From contig JALNXN010000002.1 in NCBI GenBank assembly GCA_023230325.1, positions 75,190 through 139,189 of the forward strand: a stretch of DNA of 64,000 nucleotides, given 5' to 3'. The notes beneath the pieces were generated by a model. The model saw only the letters and a list, made by a program, of their open reading frames with translations, ran no database searches and was not told the DNA's origin. This stretch comes from an archaeon (GTDB taxonomy: Archaea; Iainarchaeota; Iainarchaeia; Iainarchaeales; CSSED10-239). A program made the translations under genes and the position numbers. Shown in pieces: positions 18,992-28,289 of this stretch. Each line of letters starts with the position of its first letter. Position 1 is the stretch's first letter.

Positions 18992-19984
18992 CTATAATCC
19001 CTTTTCTCTTAAAATGTTTATTGGGTAGGCATTTATTCCTAATCTTGTGGTGATTGACTTTGCAAAGCTTTTAGAAAAGCCATGCATAGTGTAGACTACC
19101 TTAGGGTTAACCTCATCTACAAAGTCTAACAAAGAGTTATGATCACAATGATCAGAGATATTAATTAAGTTAGAAGACCTTGAATAATTCCAGCCTGTCA
19201 TAACATATGAGCAGATGTTTTTTCCTGACTGTAGTCTTAAAGAATTTAGTAGATCTCTGTTAATTAAAGAGAGAGGCAATATTAGAATATTAGACAAACT
19301 AAAATTATGATCTAGCAATTCAAATTTTAAATTATATCCATTTTGGTTATAGACCTTTGAAAAATCATATGTTTTTCTATCAACAAGAGGAGTAACATCT
19401 AAAAAGTTATTAACAAAACAAATTATTTCTTGATTTTTTCCTAAAGAGTAACCTGCAAGAATTATTAGTTTATTTTCTAGAAGTTCATTTTTTATTTTTT
19501 TTGCTAAACTATAGTAAATTGAATTTCTATTTTTAAAAATAAATTCTGGTTTTCCAAAAGTAGTTTCTAAAAAAAGGATGTCTGCTGTAATTGGCTTTGC
19601 TCCTTTTAGCAGTAGTGTGGAGTGTCTATTAAAGTCTCCGGTGTAAAGGATATCTTTACCATTTTTTAGATCTTGGAAATAGAACATGGAGCTTCCTAAT
19701 ATGTGTCCAGCATTTAATGTTTCTAAGATTAAGTTATCTGTTATCTTTATTTTCTTATCATACTCTAGTTCAAAAAAATCAAATCTACTATTTTTAATTG
19801 AGAGATTTAAAAGATCAATTGTTTCTTTTGTAGCAAATGTCTTTTGGGGGGTGTTACACACATGGTCTGAGTGAGCATGAGTAATAAAGGAAAAGGCATC
19901 TAAGTTACAGACCCTTGTTTGGTCAATGTTTATTTTTTTAGAATCTTTTTTAATTTCTAAAAAGTTAGTGAAATTGAATTGCAT
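18992..19984 (-). CDS. Metallo-beta-lactamase-fold nuclease-like protein (SNM1/beta-CASP-related exonuclease)
   Basis: 330 residues. The metal motif HAHSDHV appears near residue 36, AGHILGSSMFYF near 93 and TGDFNRHS near 117. The C-terminal ISDHCDHNSLLDFVDEVNPK and YTMHGFSK fit the beta-CASP end. The second motif differs from the aCPSF2-like protein at 29378. Proteins of this shape act as RNA 3'-end or DNA exonucleases, for example the ligase-associated DNA exonucleases; which substrate applies here cannot be told. It stands alone between the fibre-like triplet and the pilus locus. Confidence 0.75.
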   Translation of the reverse strand: MQFNFTNFLEIKKDSKKINIDQTRVCNLDAFSFITHAHSDHVCNTPQKTFATKETIDLLNLSIKNSRFDFFELEYDKKIKITDNLILETLNAGHILGSSMFYFQDLKNGKDILYTGDFNRHSTLLLKGAKPITADILFLETTFGKPEFIFKNRNSIYYSLAKKIKNELLENKLIILAGYSLGKNQEIICFVNNFLDVTPLVDRKTYDFSKVYNQNGYNLKFELLDHNFSLSNILILPLSLINRDLLNSLRLQSGKNICSYVMTGWNYSRSSNLINISDHCDHNSLLDFVDEVNPKVVYTMHGFSKSFAKSITTRLGINAYPINILREKGL

Positions 19985-20748
19985 AGTTTATTACTTTTTT
20001 ATATATTATATTTGTTTTAGATATTTATTTAAGATATTATTTTATTTTATATATTATATTATAGATTGTATATTATATTCTATATTATCACAATTGTTAG
20101 ATATTATTCTATATTATTAGATTAATAATATTATATTAACTTTTTAAATATTATATTAACTTTTTAAATATTATATTAAAATTATTATATGACATAATAT
20201 CAATTATACTTATAGTTCAATTATAAATTATTAAAAAACTAAACTTAGTTTAATTATTGGCTTTTAACAAAACACAAATTAACATTAGTAATTCTGTTCC
20301 ACCTATTAAATAACCACCATAGTTTTTTTATATGTTTTTAAAGATTTTAAATTAGGTTTTTAAAAATAGAGTAGATTAGAGGATTATAAATTGAAAGATT
20401 ATTATTTACCTTTAAGATAAACAATAGAATATATTTAGAAAATAGAATTAAGATAAACAAAAGAATAATTAAATTAAATTAAATTAGAAGAAAGAAAGAA
20501 CAGGGATCTGCTAACGGATTAACAGTATGTTCTTGACCTTTCCTCTTTTCTGCCTTTTTTTGTGAAATTAGGTAATTAGATTACCGTATATATATACTAT
20601 AATAATCTTTTTATATGTTTACCAGTTGGATTTTTAAACTTAAAATTGAAAAGGTTTAGAAAAGCAAATTATTATGTTTAGATGACAACCAAATTCCTTC
20701 TCTAAAATTGTGTTTTTGTTTTAAGATCATTATAAAAAACACTCCACT
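19985..20748. other. 764-base AT-rich gap with a candidate structured RNA
   Basis: No credible coding frame. The left 250 bases are nearly pure A/T (TATTATATT runs). The string AACTTTTTAAATATTATATT is repeated near 20138-20175. The right part contains a more mixed island at 20498-20560 with a hairpin, T-runs, and a promoter-like element further right. Nothing else was recognised. Confidence 0.6.
20498..20585 (-). ncRNA. Candidate small structured RNA
   Basis: Within a long A/T desert, 20498-20532 folds into a stem: GAACA/TGTTC, then CTG/CAG and TAA/TTA around a CGGA loop (plus-strand sense). A second inverted repeat, GGTAAT-TAG-ATTACC, is at 20571-20585. On the minus strand a TATA-like ACATATAAAAAG at about 20609-20621 would start transcription near 20590-20595, and TTCTTTCTTTCTTC follows the stem. 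The plus strand also has a T7 run at 20555-20561, so orientation is uncertain. No C/D or H/ACA box was found. Confidence 0.3.
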
Positions 20749-21270
20749 TTAATCAGACACAACATCACAACTTGAAAAAACAATTGGGCTGTTTGGACAA
20801 GTTGTTGAAACTAAACTTATATTTTTAATATTATCTGGATCTAGAGAGTCAAAAGAGAAACCTTCTTTTAGAAAAAATTCATTATCTGTTGATAACAACA
20901 CAGTTTCTCCGGCTAAGACAGGAGTATCAAAGTTACCAAATAGTTTTATATCAGAACCATCAAAGGAAAGGGCATTAACAGTTAATACCAAATTCCCATA
21001 ATTAAGCTGACTATTATTTATAACTAACAAAGACATTTTTTTTGTAAAAAAATCAATCTCACAAGACTCAACATAGAAATTAGAATTTACACAATCTATA
21101 TCACTTGCTTGTTTTAAACTTTCCTTAGAAACATCTAACTTTTCCCTAACTGTGTTTTTTGACCAAGAAAGTATTGCACCAGTTAAAATTGCAGCAACTA
21201 ACACTAATAGGATTACTGAGATGATTGGAGATAATGATTTTTCGTGGAAATTTATATTTTGTAAACTCAT
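20749..21270 (-). CDS. Archaeal type IV pilin (Pilin_N type), copy 2
   Basis: 173 residues. The N-terminus has EKSLSPIISVILLVLVAAIL, the archaeal type IV pilin motif with cleavage before the hydrophobic helix by the prepilin peptidase encoded upstream. The globular part is beta-rich with four cysteines in two clusters (DIDCVNSNFYVESC and TTCPNSPIVFSSC), matching the paralogue at 21378. It is the last gene of the pilus locus. It should be a structural subunit of the pilus, inserted in the membrane before assembly. Confidence 0.85.
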   Translation of the reverse strand: MSLQNINFHEKSLSPIISVILLVLVAAILTGAILSWSKNTVREKLDVSKESLKQASDIDCVNSNFYVESCEIDFFTKKMSLLVINNSQLNYGNLVLTVNALSFDGSDIKLFGNFDTPVLAGETVLLSTDNEFFLKEGFSFDSLDPDNIKNISLVSTTCPNSPIVFSSCDVVSD

Positions 21271-21377
21271 ATATAACTTTCTTATTTTAAATATATTTTA
21301 ATATTATTAACATAATATATGAATTACAGATATATATAAAATTGTTTGTTTTTAATTAAATTTTAAAAAAATAAAAA

Positions 21378-21917
21378 TTAATTTAAAAGGTAAATAACAT
21401 CACAATTTTTAATGTCAACAAAATTGCTTGGGCAACTTAAAGTAGATAAATTTATTTTTTCTAAATTATTTAGATCTAAATCTTCTATCTGATCATTATA
21501 TTGTATATATGAAAAATTATTCTCATCTTTTGTAGAAATTGAAATAATTTGACCACTCTCAATAACAACATTATTAAAAATCCCATAAAATTTTAATTGG
21601 CCTCCTTGAAAGTCTACACCTGATATTGATAGGGTTGGGCTTGATAAAGATACCTTTGATTTATTCTCAATAATTAAATCTATGTCTTTTGTAATAGCAT
21701 CAATTGTACAATAATGTATCTTTAGTCTAGAATTTCTACAATCTATATCATTTAAAGTATTTATCTTTTGAGTAGAATCTAATTTTTCTCTTGCAGAACT
21801 TTTAGCCCAAGAAAGAATTGCTCCTGTTAAAAGTGCAGCTACCAAAATAAGTAAGATTACAGAGATGATTGGAGAAAGTGCCTTTTTATTTCTTGCTTGT
21901 AAATCTATAATCTTCAT
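21378..21917 (-). CDS. Archaeal type IV pilin (Pilin_N type), copy 1
   Basis: 179 residues. KKALSPIISVILLILVAALL at residues about 11-30 is the pilin N-terminal motif and helix. The four cysteines (DIDCRNSRLKIHYC and LSCPSNFVDIKNC) match those of the downstream paralogue. The helix regions are nearly identical, while the globular parts share only the Cys frame. That pattern suggests two subunits sharing one filament core but exposing different surfaces. It lies between the DUF192 gene and the second pilin. Confidence 0.85.
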   Translation of the reverse strand: MKIIDLQARNKKALSPIISVILLILVAALLTGAILSWAKSSAREKLDSTQKINTLNDIDCRNSRLKIHYCTIDAITKDIDLIIENKSKVSLSSPTLSISGVDFQGGQLKFYGIFNNVVIESGQIISISTKDENNFSYIQYNDQIEDLDLNNLEKINLSTLSCPSNFVDIKNCDVIYLLN

Positions 21918-22035
21918 ATCTTTTTCCTTTCTTGCTTATTAGACAACTTATAATTTTACCTTTTAATATTTGTAAAAATATGTTTATGAAAGGTAAAAAT
22001 ATTTAAAAACAGGTAGTTTACAAAAATCTCCTTTT

Positions 22036-22401
22036 CTACTTCCAATCAACTTTATCTTTTAATCTTAAAGACAACAATTTTGTTTTGTTTGGAACTTCAA
22101 TAACATACCTTGCCTTTCTTTTTGGAACATACAAACAAAAGGGTTTTAGGTTTTGTTTAATATCTACAACTTCTTTTTTATTATTTAAGAAGATAACAGT
22201 GATCTTATAAAAAACAAAAAACATATGTATTGAAGAATTTATTTTTGACTCATAGGCTCTATCAAAAATTAAAGCAAAATCAAACTTCTTTTTTCTAGAA
22301 AACATTAAACCTATTGCTTGAGAAATACCAGTTGCCATTTTATGTTTCTTTAATAATATTTTTTTAGTTTTATTTTTTGTTTGTGTTTCAAAATATAACA
22401 T
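22036..22401 (-). CDS. DUF192-family protein in the pilus locus
   Basis: 121 residues. It follows the DUF192 pattern: ATGISQAIGLMFSRK near residue 23, FDFALIF, HMFFVFYKITVIFLNNKKEV and the terminal ARYVIEVPNKTKL. Family members are small beta-barrel proteins of unknown biochemical role, often exported. This copy has no obvious signal peptide. It is encoded between the platform proteins and the pilins, 38 bases from its upstream neighbour, so co-transcription and a link to pilus assembly are inferred. Confidence 0.7.
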   Translation of the reverse strand: MLYFETQTKNKTKKILLKKHKMATGISQAIGLMFSRKKKFDFALIFDRAYESKINSSIHMFFVFYKITVIFLNNKKEVVDIKQNLKPFCLYVPKRKARYVIEVPNKTKLLSLRLKDKVDWK

Positions 22402-22439
22402 AGAGTTTACCTTTTTGCTTTTTTTATTAACAATTCACA

Positions 22440-23576
22440 TCAACTATCTTTAACACTATAATAAATAATAACCTCAGAACCTAACCTCTCAATTTCAAAA
22501 TTAAAAAACATAGCATCTGAAACTAATACTGTATACTCTGCACAACTAATCCCACAATCATAATTGTCCATACTTATAAAATATACCATTTCAGCTTTAC
22601 TGTTGTCTACTAACATCTTTGAACTTAAAGACTTTAAAGAAATGATGTTATCTAAAGTTGCAGAGGAGTAATCATTTACATACAGATCATTAATTGTCTC
22701 AACTAATACTCCTTCAGCTTCTGGTTTAGGGATGACTACTTGAAATAAAATTATGGTTATAAAAAAGAAAATAAATATATATTTTAAAAAAGTAATACTC
22801 TTTAGACCTTTAATAGAAAACATTACAAAAGCAGTAAAGAAAGATAACACTAAAGCTACATATAATAAAAAGTTATCAAAGAAAATTCTAGTTACAAGAT
22901 AAATATTTGAATACCATAAAAATCTAGTTCCAATCAATAGATCAATATACAATAACACAAACACAAATATAAAAAAGAAAATAATTGCCAAATAATAAAG
23001 ATTATTAAAATATTTCTTTTTTTGATTTTCCTCTTTATAAATTGAAATATCTTTAGATATGTTTCTTAAAACTCTGTCAAATGGAACTGCAGTTTCCTTA
23101 AAGACTTTTAATAATAGTAATGTGTGACCAATTATGGGGCTACCTATATTCTCATTAACATCTTTTAAAGCATTTTCAAAGTCATCTCCCCAAGACACTC
23201 TATTTGAAATTCTTTTTATCTCAGTATCAATTGACCCATAAACATTTGATGAGGAGATATTATCTAAAGCCAAAGAGAAACTATTAGTTAATTTTAATTC
23301 TCTTGAAAGATCATGTAAAAAATAACTAAATTCATTTTCAATTGAATTTTTTTTAAAGGATTTTATAAAATATTCTAAAATAAAACCTAAAGAACTTACA
23401 ATTATTCCAAACAAAAACAAAATAAAATAAATCTTACTATTTACAAAGAATTTGTTAGTTAGATAGATGATTAATAGACCACAAAAAATACCAGCTAAAA
23501 CTAATATTTGGTATTCATATCTATAAAAAAATAAATTAAATTTCTTTGAAAAATCAACTTCTATTTTTTTTTTCAT
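22440..23576 (-). CDS. TadC/GspF-type pilus platform protein with extra C-terminal domain
   Basis: 378 residues. Two N-terminal helices (about 23-70) precede a cytoplasmic GspF domain (about 80-190; SFLHDLSRELKLTNSFSLAL, GSPIIGHTLLLLKVFKETAV). Three more helices lie in about 190-285. Residues 290-378 then form a soluble tail with a CGISC pair, which ordinary TadC proteins lack and which may face outside. Platform proteins sit in the membrane and couple the assembly ATPase to pilin movement. It forms a pair with the following gene product (23599-24441), as in archaeal pilus systems with two half-platforms. Confidence 0.8.
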   Translation of the reverse strand: MKKKIEVDFSKKFNLFFYRYEYQILVLAGIFCGLLIIYLTNKFFVNSKIYFILFLFGIIVSSLGFILEYFIKSFKKNSIENEFSYFLHDLSRELKLTNSFSLALDNISSSNVYGSIDTEIKRISNRVSWGDDFENALKDVNENIGSPIIGHTLLLLKVFKETAVPFDRVLRNISKDISIYKEENQKKKYFNNLYYLAIIFFFIFVFVLLYIDLLIGTRFLWYSNIYLVTRIFFDNFLLYVALVLSFFTAFVMFSIKGLKSITFLKYIFIFFFITIILFQVVIPKPEAEGVLVETINDLYVNDYSSATLDNIISLKSLSSKMLVDNSKAEMVYFISMDNYDCGISCAEYTVLVSDAMFFNFEIERLGSEVIIYYSVKDS

Positions 23577-23598
23577 AATCTACTAACTCTTTTTAAAA

Positions 23599-24441
23599 TC
23601 ATTTATATAACACCACAATTAAAATAAATTCAATTATTGGAAAAACAATTGAAATAAATAAAATAATTCCTTTGATTGATTCTTGTGATAGTGGAACTAA
23701 AAACAAACCAACTATAAGAATAATTATTAAAAAAAATAAAAAAACATTTACTTGAAATAATAAATTGATTCTACTTTTCTTTTGTTCATTAATTTCCTTT
23801 TTAGATTGCTCTAAGCTCCCTAAATAATCCATAACTACATTTGATAAAGTATCTTTTTTATCAATAACATCTACTAGTTTAAAAAAGAAATTTTTTTCTG
23901 CTTCTGAGTAGGTTTTATTAATTGCTGACAAAAGAGTATCCCTTAGGTTATTATTTAGATTTGAAAGAGTCAAAAGCCTTGTAGCTTCAATCGTTAAAAT
24001 CTTGTTTCCTTCTAAATTTTGTAAAATAACTAAAACATCTTTAATTGTTAATTTTTCATCTTTTAAAACAGAAAGGTGCTTTACACTTCTCTCAACCTCT
24101 AAGTTTAATTCTTTCTTTTTAGAATCTAAAAGATAATATGGAAATTTATAAAGAATTAAAAAAACCATAACCCCAAAGGTTCCAGAAACAAAGATGGTTA
24201 CTATAAAGCTAAAGAAATTAAAAAATATGTTTAACTTTAACATTAAAAATATTAAAAAGAATTCTAAAACAAGAGTAAAGCACAAAGAGATAAATAGAAT
24301 ATTAGAAAGATAGGAAACAACATCTTCATTTATACTTGTGTGTTCTAAAACTAAGGAAAGATCTTTAAATCTATATTCTAATTTTTGGACTATGTCTTTA
24401 AAAAAATAGGATGATATTTTTGTAATTACTTTTCCAAACAT
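23599..24441 (-). CDS. TadC/GspF-type pilus platform protein, second subunit
   Basis: 280 residues. Two membrane helices at about 45-110 and two at 220-280 bracket a cytoplasmic helical domain (KKELNLEVERSVKHLSVL, LRDTLLSAINKTYSEAEKNF) like the GspF fold. It lies 49 bases downstream of the ATPase-like gene and 22 bases upstream of the other platform gene. It is most likely the partner platform subunit of this pilus. Sequence divergence from classical TadC is large, so assignment rests on topology and context. Confidence 0.75.
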   Translation of the reverse strand: MFGKVITKISSYFFKDIVQKLEYRFKDLSLVLEHTSINEDVVSYLSNILFISLCFTLVLEFFLIFLMLKLNIFFNFFSFIVTIFVSGTFGVMVFLILYKFPYYLLDSKKKELNLEVERSVKHLSVLKDEKLTIKDVLVILQNLEGNKILTIEATRLLTLSNLNNNLRDTLLSAINKTYSEAEKNFFFKLVDVIDKKDTLSNVVMDYLGSLEQSKKEINEQKKSRINLLFQVNVFLFFLIIILIVGLFLVPLSQESIKGIILFISIVFPIIEFILIVVLYK

Positions 24442-24490
24442 GTTTCTTTTCCTTTTTAATTAATCTTATATAATTTTAATTTTTATCTTT

Positions 24491-27385
24491 TTACAATTCA
24501 ATACCTAATCTTTTAATTATTTTATTTTTATCTAATATATATTGAGAGCAAATATTATTAAAGTCTTTATAATTGTATATTTTAGAGTCTCTCATCCATC
24601 TTAACATTTTCTTTTTCTTTGTAAACTCCACAACATCTATTTGAGAGGATAAGAGATTAATATGGTAGCTGTTATTAACTTCATCAAACTCAATTACCTT
24701 TGTTTCCTTTCTGTCAGAATACTCATGAACATCTGTAATTTGGATTCCTTCTTTTAAACCATACTTTAATTTCTTAAGATCAATAATAATTACATTTAAA
24801 TTAATTAATTCTAAATTAGATCTTAACTTAGGCAATATCTTTTTATCAATAGTAAACAAATCAAGATTATACCATGCTAAATCAAACATAGAATTATCAA
24901 ACTCATCAACAATAATGTAGTCAGGTCTTTGTGATATAGTTTGCTCTATTAGATCTTTTTTAGTGATTTTGTCATTACCTATAAATGTTTTTTTAACCCA
25001 TTCCTTTTGAGGTAACTTCAATCTATCATATGCTTGAACAGAGATTATTTTTTTGTTAGGTAAAAATAGTGTAATTGAATTAAAGATTGTGTAGCTGTCA
25101 TCATTTCCTGACAAGACAACTTTATAACCTTGTGACATTGCAGACCAAATGTATGAGAAGACATCTATAACACCTATGCTTGTTTTGATTAAAGAAATTG
25201 GAGTTAATGGTTGATCTAAATATTTTTTAATAACAAAAGAAGAACCTTTGCTGCTTGTGTCTCCTACAGAATATAATCCCTCTACCTTATACCCATTTGG
25301 TAGATATCCATTAATTACAGGGTTTGTGGAGTTAATAAATAACCCCATATTCTTTGTTAAAGTAATTACAAAGTGATTTAGTTCAGGAATTGAATTAAAT
25401 TTTAGGTTTGTGTTTAGAACACCATAATCTATGTGGTATACAGAAATGTCTGAATCTTCTCCAGCACAACTTATTTCTAATATTTTTTTATCTAATAATA
25501 AATTTGTTAAAAAACCAAGACCTGAAAATTCTCTAATAATAAATTTTAAGTATAGTTTCTTTTTTAATGAGTCAAGAGAGTAGGATAATTTGTCTAAGGT
25601 TAGATCAAATATCTTTGAGATATATTGATCAACATTATATTTATCTCCATTAAAATAATAATAACTTTTATCAATTGTGTTAAAGAATATTTTTTTAATT
25701 TCTAAGTATTCTTTAGATTGGTCTTTACTTAATTCTGGTTGAACTATACTGTAAAGAAGTTCATTTTTTTCTTTTTTAAAATAAATTGTAACATATGTAA
25801 ACTCGTCTATATTATATTTGCTAAAAATATTTTTTTTATCATGTTCAAATTTTTCAAGATCAACTGAATAAACTAAGCTTGGGTATTTTTTTTCATTTAA
25901 GTCATATTTAGATAAATTTGAGTCAAATACTTTTTCATCAGGCAAAATATATTTTGAAATATTTCTATCCTTTGGAAATAAGAATTCTATTTTAGATTCT
26001 TTTTGTGTGTCTTGGTTTTGATTTTTGGACATTTTCTTCGAATATTTTTTAGATAGATTTTCAAAGTTTTCATTCTTAGTTTTAAGTTCATTTTCTCTTT
26101 TAGAATCTAAGTCTTGATTGTAAGCTTTTTCTCTTTTAGAATCTAAGTCTTGATTGTAAGCTTTTTCTCTTTTAGAATCTAAATCTTGATTGTAAGCTTT
26201 TTCTCTTTTAAGATCTAAATTGTCATTAGAAAAATCAGCTCTTTTAAGGTTTACATCATTAGTTGGAACTTGAATATCTTTTCCTGAATTCAAATTATTT
26301 TTATATATGAAATCTGGGCTTAATACTTTTTTAGTAACATCATCATCTTCATTTGCCTTATTTATTATTTCATCTTTTCCAAATTGGCTATTTCTTTTAT
26401 TTTTATATTTGTTTACAATTAACTTATCTACTTGCAAAGTTCTTTTCTCTAAATCAGAATTTAAAGAAAGTCCGTCTTTTGAATCTAAAAAAACAGGTTC
26501 ATTTATTTGAGTCTCTTTAGAATCCTTTTCAAAACTAATAAATTCATCATTATTATAATTCCCTTCAGACACATCTTTTAAAGGAATAATATTAGGAATC
26601 TCTAATTCTTCAAAATTACTATCCTCAAAGCTAATGTTTGCAAAGTTACCATATTCTAAATTCTTACTTTCTTTCCCTTTTTCTTTATTACTTTTAGAAA
26701 CAGAATCTAATTTAGAAAATAGATTATTTGATTTATAAGATTTGTAAGATATTTTTTTAACAGAAGGAACATCATCTAAAAAAGAAAAACTTTCTATAAA
26801 ATCAGAATCTTTTTCTAATTTTGTGGTTTTATTTTCTAACTCTAACAAAAGATCATTAATATTTTTTTCTTCAACATTAGAAACTGAAATATCATGTATT
26901 ACTATGCCTAAATTATTACTCTTTTTTTTGTCTTCATCTCTATCTTTGCCTTTATCTTTTAAATCTCTTTTACTTACAGCTCTTTTATTTAAATTTTTAT
27001 TTACAATATTTATTTCATTTTTATCTTCTAATTTAGAAATCTGCAAATTAGTTTTAATAACTTTAGAAAAATCTTTTTTAATATCTTTATTTAATGTTTC
27101 AATAATTTCATTTTTTTTAGAAGCATCAACTTGCTTTTTAAAAACAGTTTGCTTTTTAATTTCAAGATCTAAATTATCAACTTTTTTTAAATCCACAAAA
27201 CCTTTAAAATCTTCTACCTTTTTTGTATCCTTTACTTTAAATTTCTCTAAGCTTCTTTTAAAAGATCCCTTATCATCATAAACAGGATTAACATTTTTTT
27301 TAATAGAGAAAGAATTATCAAGTACATTAATTTTTTTTAAATTAACAAATTCTACTTTTTTACTTTCTTCCATTATATTACCCAT
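24491..27385 (-). CDS. GspE/ArlI-like pilus ATPase with degenerate nucleotide-binding motifs and long disordered N-terminus
   Basis: 964 residues. Residues 1 to about 500 are charged and low in complexity, including three and a half copies of a 12-residue unit with REKAYNQD. The C-terminal half follows the secretion-ATPase plan: FLTNLLLDKKILEISCAG, PVINGYLPNGYKVEGLY and SFVIKKYLDQPLTPISLI. At the Walker A place (about residues 757-765) it reads LSGNDDSYTIFNS instead of GxxGSGKTT. IEDT has become VQAYD. Walker B is partly kept as RPDYIIVDEF. The His box is lost. It is therefore probably not an ordinary ATPase and may be a scaffold or partner of another ATPase. Met5 (27373) is an alternative start. 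Confidence 0.8.
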   Translation of the reverse strand: MGNIMEESKKVEFVNLKKINVLDNSFSIKKNVNPVYDDKGSFKRSLEKFKVKDTKKVEDFKGFVDLKKVDNLDLEIKKQTVFKKQVDASKKNEIIETLNKDIKKDFSKVIKTNLQISKLEDKNEINIVNKNLNKRAVSKRDLKDKGKDRDEDKKKSNNLGIVIHDISVSNVEEKNINDLLLELENKTTKLEKDSDFIESFSFLDDVPSVKKISYKSYKSNNLFSKLDSVSKSNKEKGKESKNLEYGNFANISFEDSNFEELEIPNIIPLKDVSEGNYNNDEFISFEKDSKETQINEPVFLDSKDGLSLNSDLEKRTLQVDKLIVNKYKNKRNSQFGKDEIINKANEDDDVTKKVLSPDFIYKNNLNSGKDIQVPTNDVNLKRADFSNDNLDLKREKAYNQDLDSKREKAYNQDLDSKREKAYNQDLDSKRENELKTKNENFENLSKKYSKKMSKNQNQDTQKESKIEFLFPKDRNISKYILPDEKVFDSNLSKYDLNEKKYPSLVYSVDLEKFEHDKKNIFSKYNIDEFTYVTIYFKKEKNELLYSIVQPELSKDQSKEYLEIKKIFFNTIDKSYYYFNGDKYNVDQYISKIFDLTLDKLSYSLDSLKKKLYLKFIIREFSGLGFLTNLLLDKKILEISCAGEDSDISVYHIDYGVLNTNLKFNSIPELNHFVITLTKNMGLFINSTNPVINGYLPNGYKVEGLYSVGDTSSKGSSFVIKKYLDQPLTPISLIKTSIGVIDVFSYIWSAMSQGYKVVLSGNDDSYTIFNSITLFLPNKKIISVQAYDRLKLPQKEWVKKTFIGNDKITKKDLIEQTISQRPDYIIVDEFDNSMFDLAWYNLDLFTIDKKILPKLRSNLELINLNVIIIDLKKLKYGLKEGIQITDVHEYSDRKETKVIEFDEVNNSYHINLLSSQIDVVEFTKKKKMLRWMRDSKIYNYKDFNNICSQYILDKNKIIKRLGIEL
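26090..26220. repeat. 36-base in-frame tandem repeat inside the ATPase-like gene
   Basis: About three and a half near-identical 36-base units encode 12 residues each (LDSKREKAYNQD). Units differ by one or two bases, so the expansion is recent. It lies in the disordered N-terminal half of the pilus ATPase-like protein. Confidence 0.85.
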
Positions 27386-27455
27386 AATTATGCAAATTAC
27401 TTTATAGTTCTATTCTATATTTTATATAGTTCATTATATTTATAAAATATATATA

Positions 27456-28199
27456 TTATAAAATATTAATTATAAAATTACTAACTACTAAAAGTCCATC
27501 ATTTACTATAATAATTATTAAAATTATGTAAGAAATAAGAATAGAAATAACAAATGGGATTAAGGGAGAAACCCATATCTTTTCAACCTTTTCTAAATTT
27601 GCAATTTTTTTAATCTTACTAAGCTCCTTTGTAGGCTCAATGTTTGGTTTAAAATTTACAACCTTTAAATATTTGTTATCCTTAATTTCTTCAAATCTCT
27701 CTAAAGGTGTATAAAAGTTAGTTATTGATTTTAACTTTAAAGGGTAACCTAAAAACATCAAAAACAATGAACTTAAAAAACCATAGTTTGGTTTATGTCT
27801 CATACTTAAATTATAAACAAATATTGAAATAGGAATTAACAAGGTAACTAACAAAGATAATAAAAATAAAAACAAAATAAACAAAACACTAAATATGTTT
27901 GTAAATGATATTGCCAAAATTGTATATAGGTCTCCCTCCCCAATATACACAAATTTACTAAATTTCCCTAAAGTGAAAAATATTAAAATAAAAACAAAAG
28001 AGATTAATAATTGCAATAAATATTTATTCCATAAAACTACATCTGATTTAAAAATAAATAACCACAAGTACAAGATACTAAATAAAGCTAAAGCAATTAA
28101 AGAAATTATATTTATTTCTCTATATTTAAAATCCTGATAGGTCATATAGCCTAAAATAATTATTGTAAAAACAATAATTGGAATATATAATTCATTCAT
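27456..28199 (-). CDS. Archaeal prepilin peptidase (A24 family, PibD/ArlK/EppA-like)
   Basis: 247 residues, mostly hydrophobic, about six membrane helices. The two catalytic aspartates are visible in YQDFKYREI (Asp near residue 23) and GEGDLYTILAIS (Asp near residue 95), the latter being the GxGD motif of aspartyl membrane proteases. A cytoplasmic stretch at about 170-205 precedes the last helix. It would cut the basic leader from both pilins of this locus and perhaps from the class III protein at 1648-2601. First gene of the pilus locus in the direction of transcription. Confidence 0.85.
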   Translation of the reverse strand: MNELYIPIIVFTIIILGYMTYQDFKYREINIISLIALALFSILYLWLFIFKSDVVLWNKYLLQLLISFVFILIFFTLGKFSKFVYIGEGDLYTILAISFTNIFSVLFILFLFLLSLLVTLLIPISIFVYNLSMRHKPNYGFLSSLFLMFLGYPLKLKSITNFYTPLERFEEIKDNKYLKVVNFKPNIEPTKELSKIKKIANLEKVEKIWVSPLIPFVISILISYIILIIIIVNDGLLVVSNFIINIL

Positions 28200-28289
28200 A
28201 GTTTCTCAAATAAATTTAATTCTCTTTTTAAAACAAATTTAATTGCATTTCTAAAAAGAGAACCTATGTAATATTTTATAAAAATTATT

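Noticed and set aside
19926-20120. 64-codon plus-strand frame into the A/T gap
   Set aside because: It starts inside the nuclease-like gene on the other strand, and its Ile/Tyr-rich sequence comes from TATTATATT runs.
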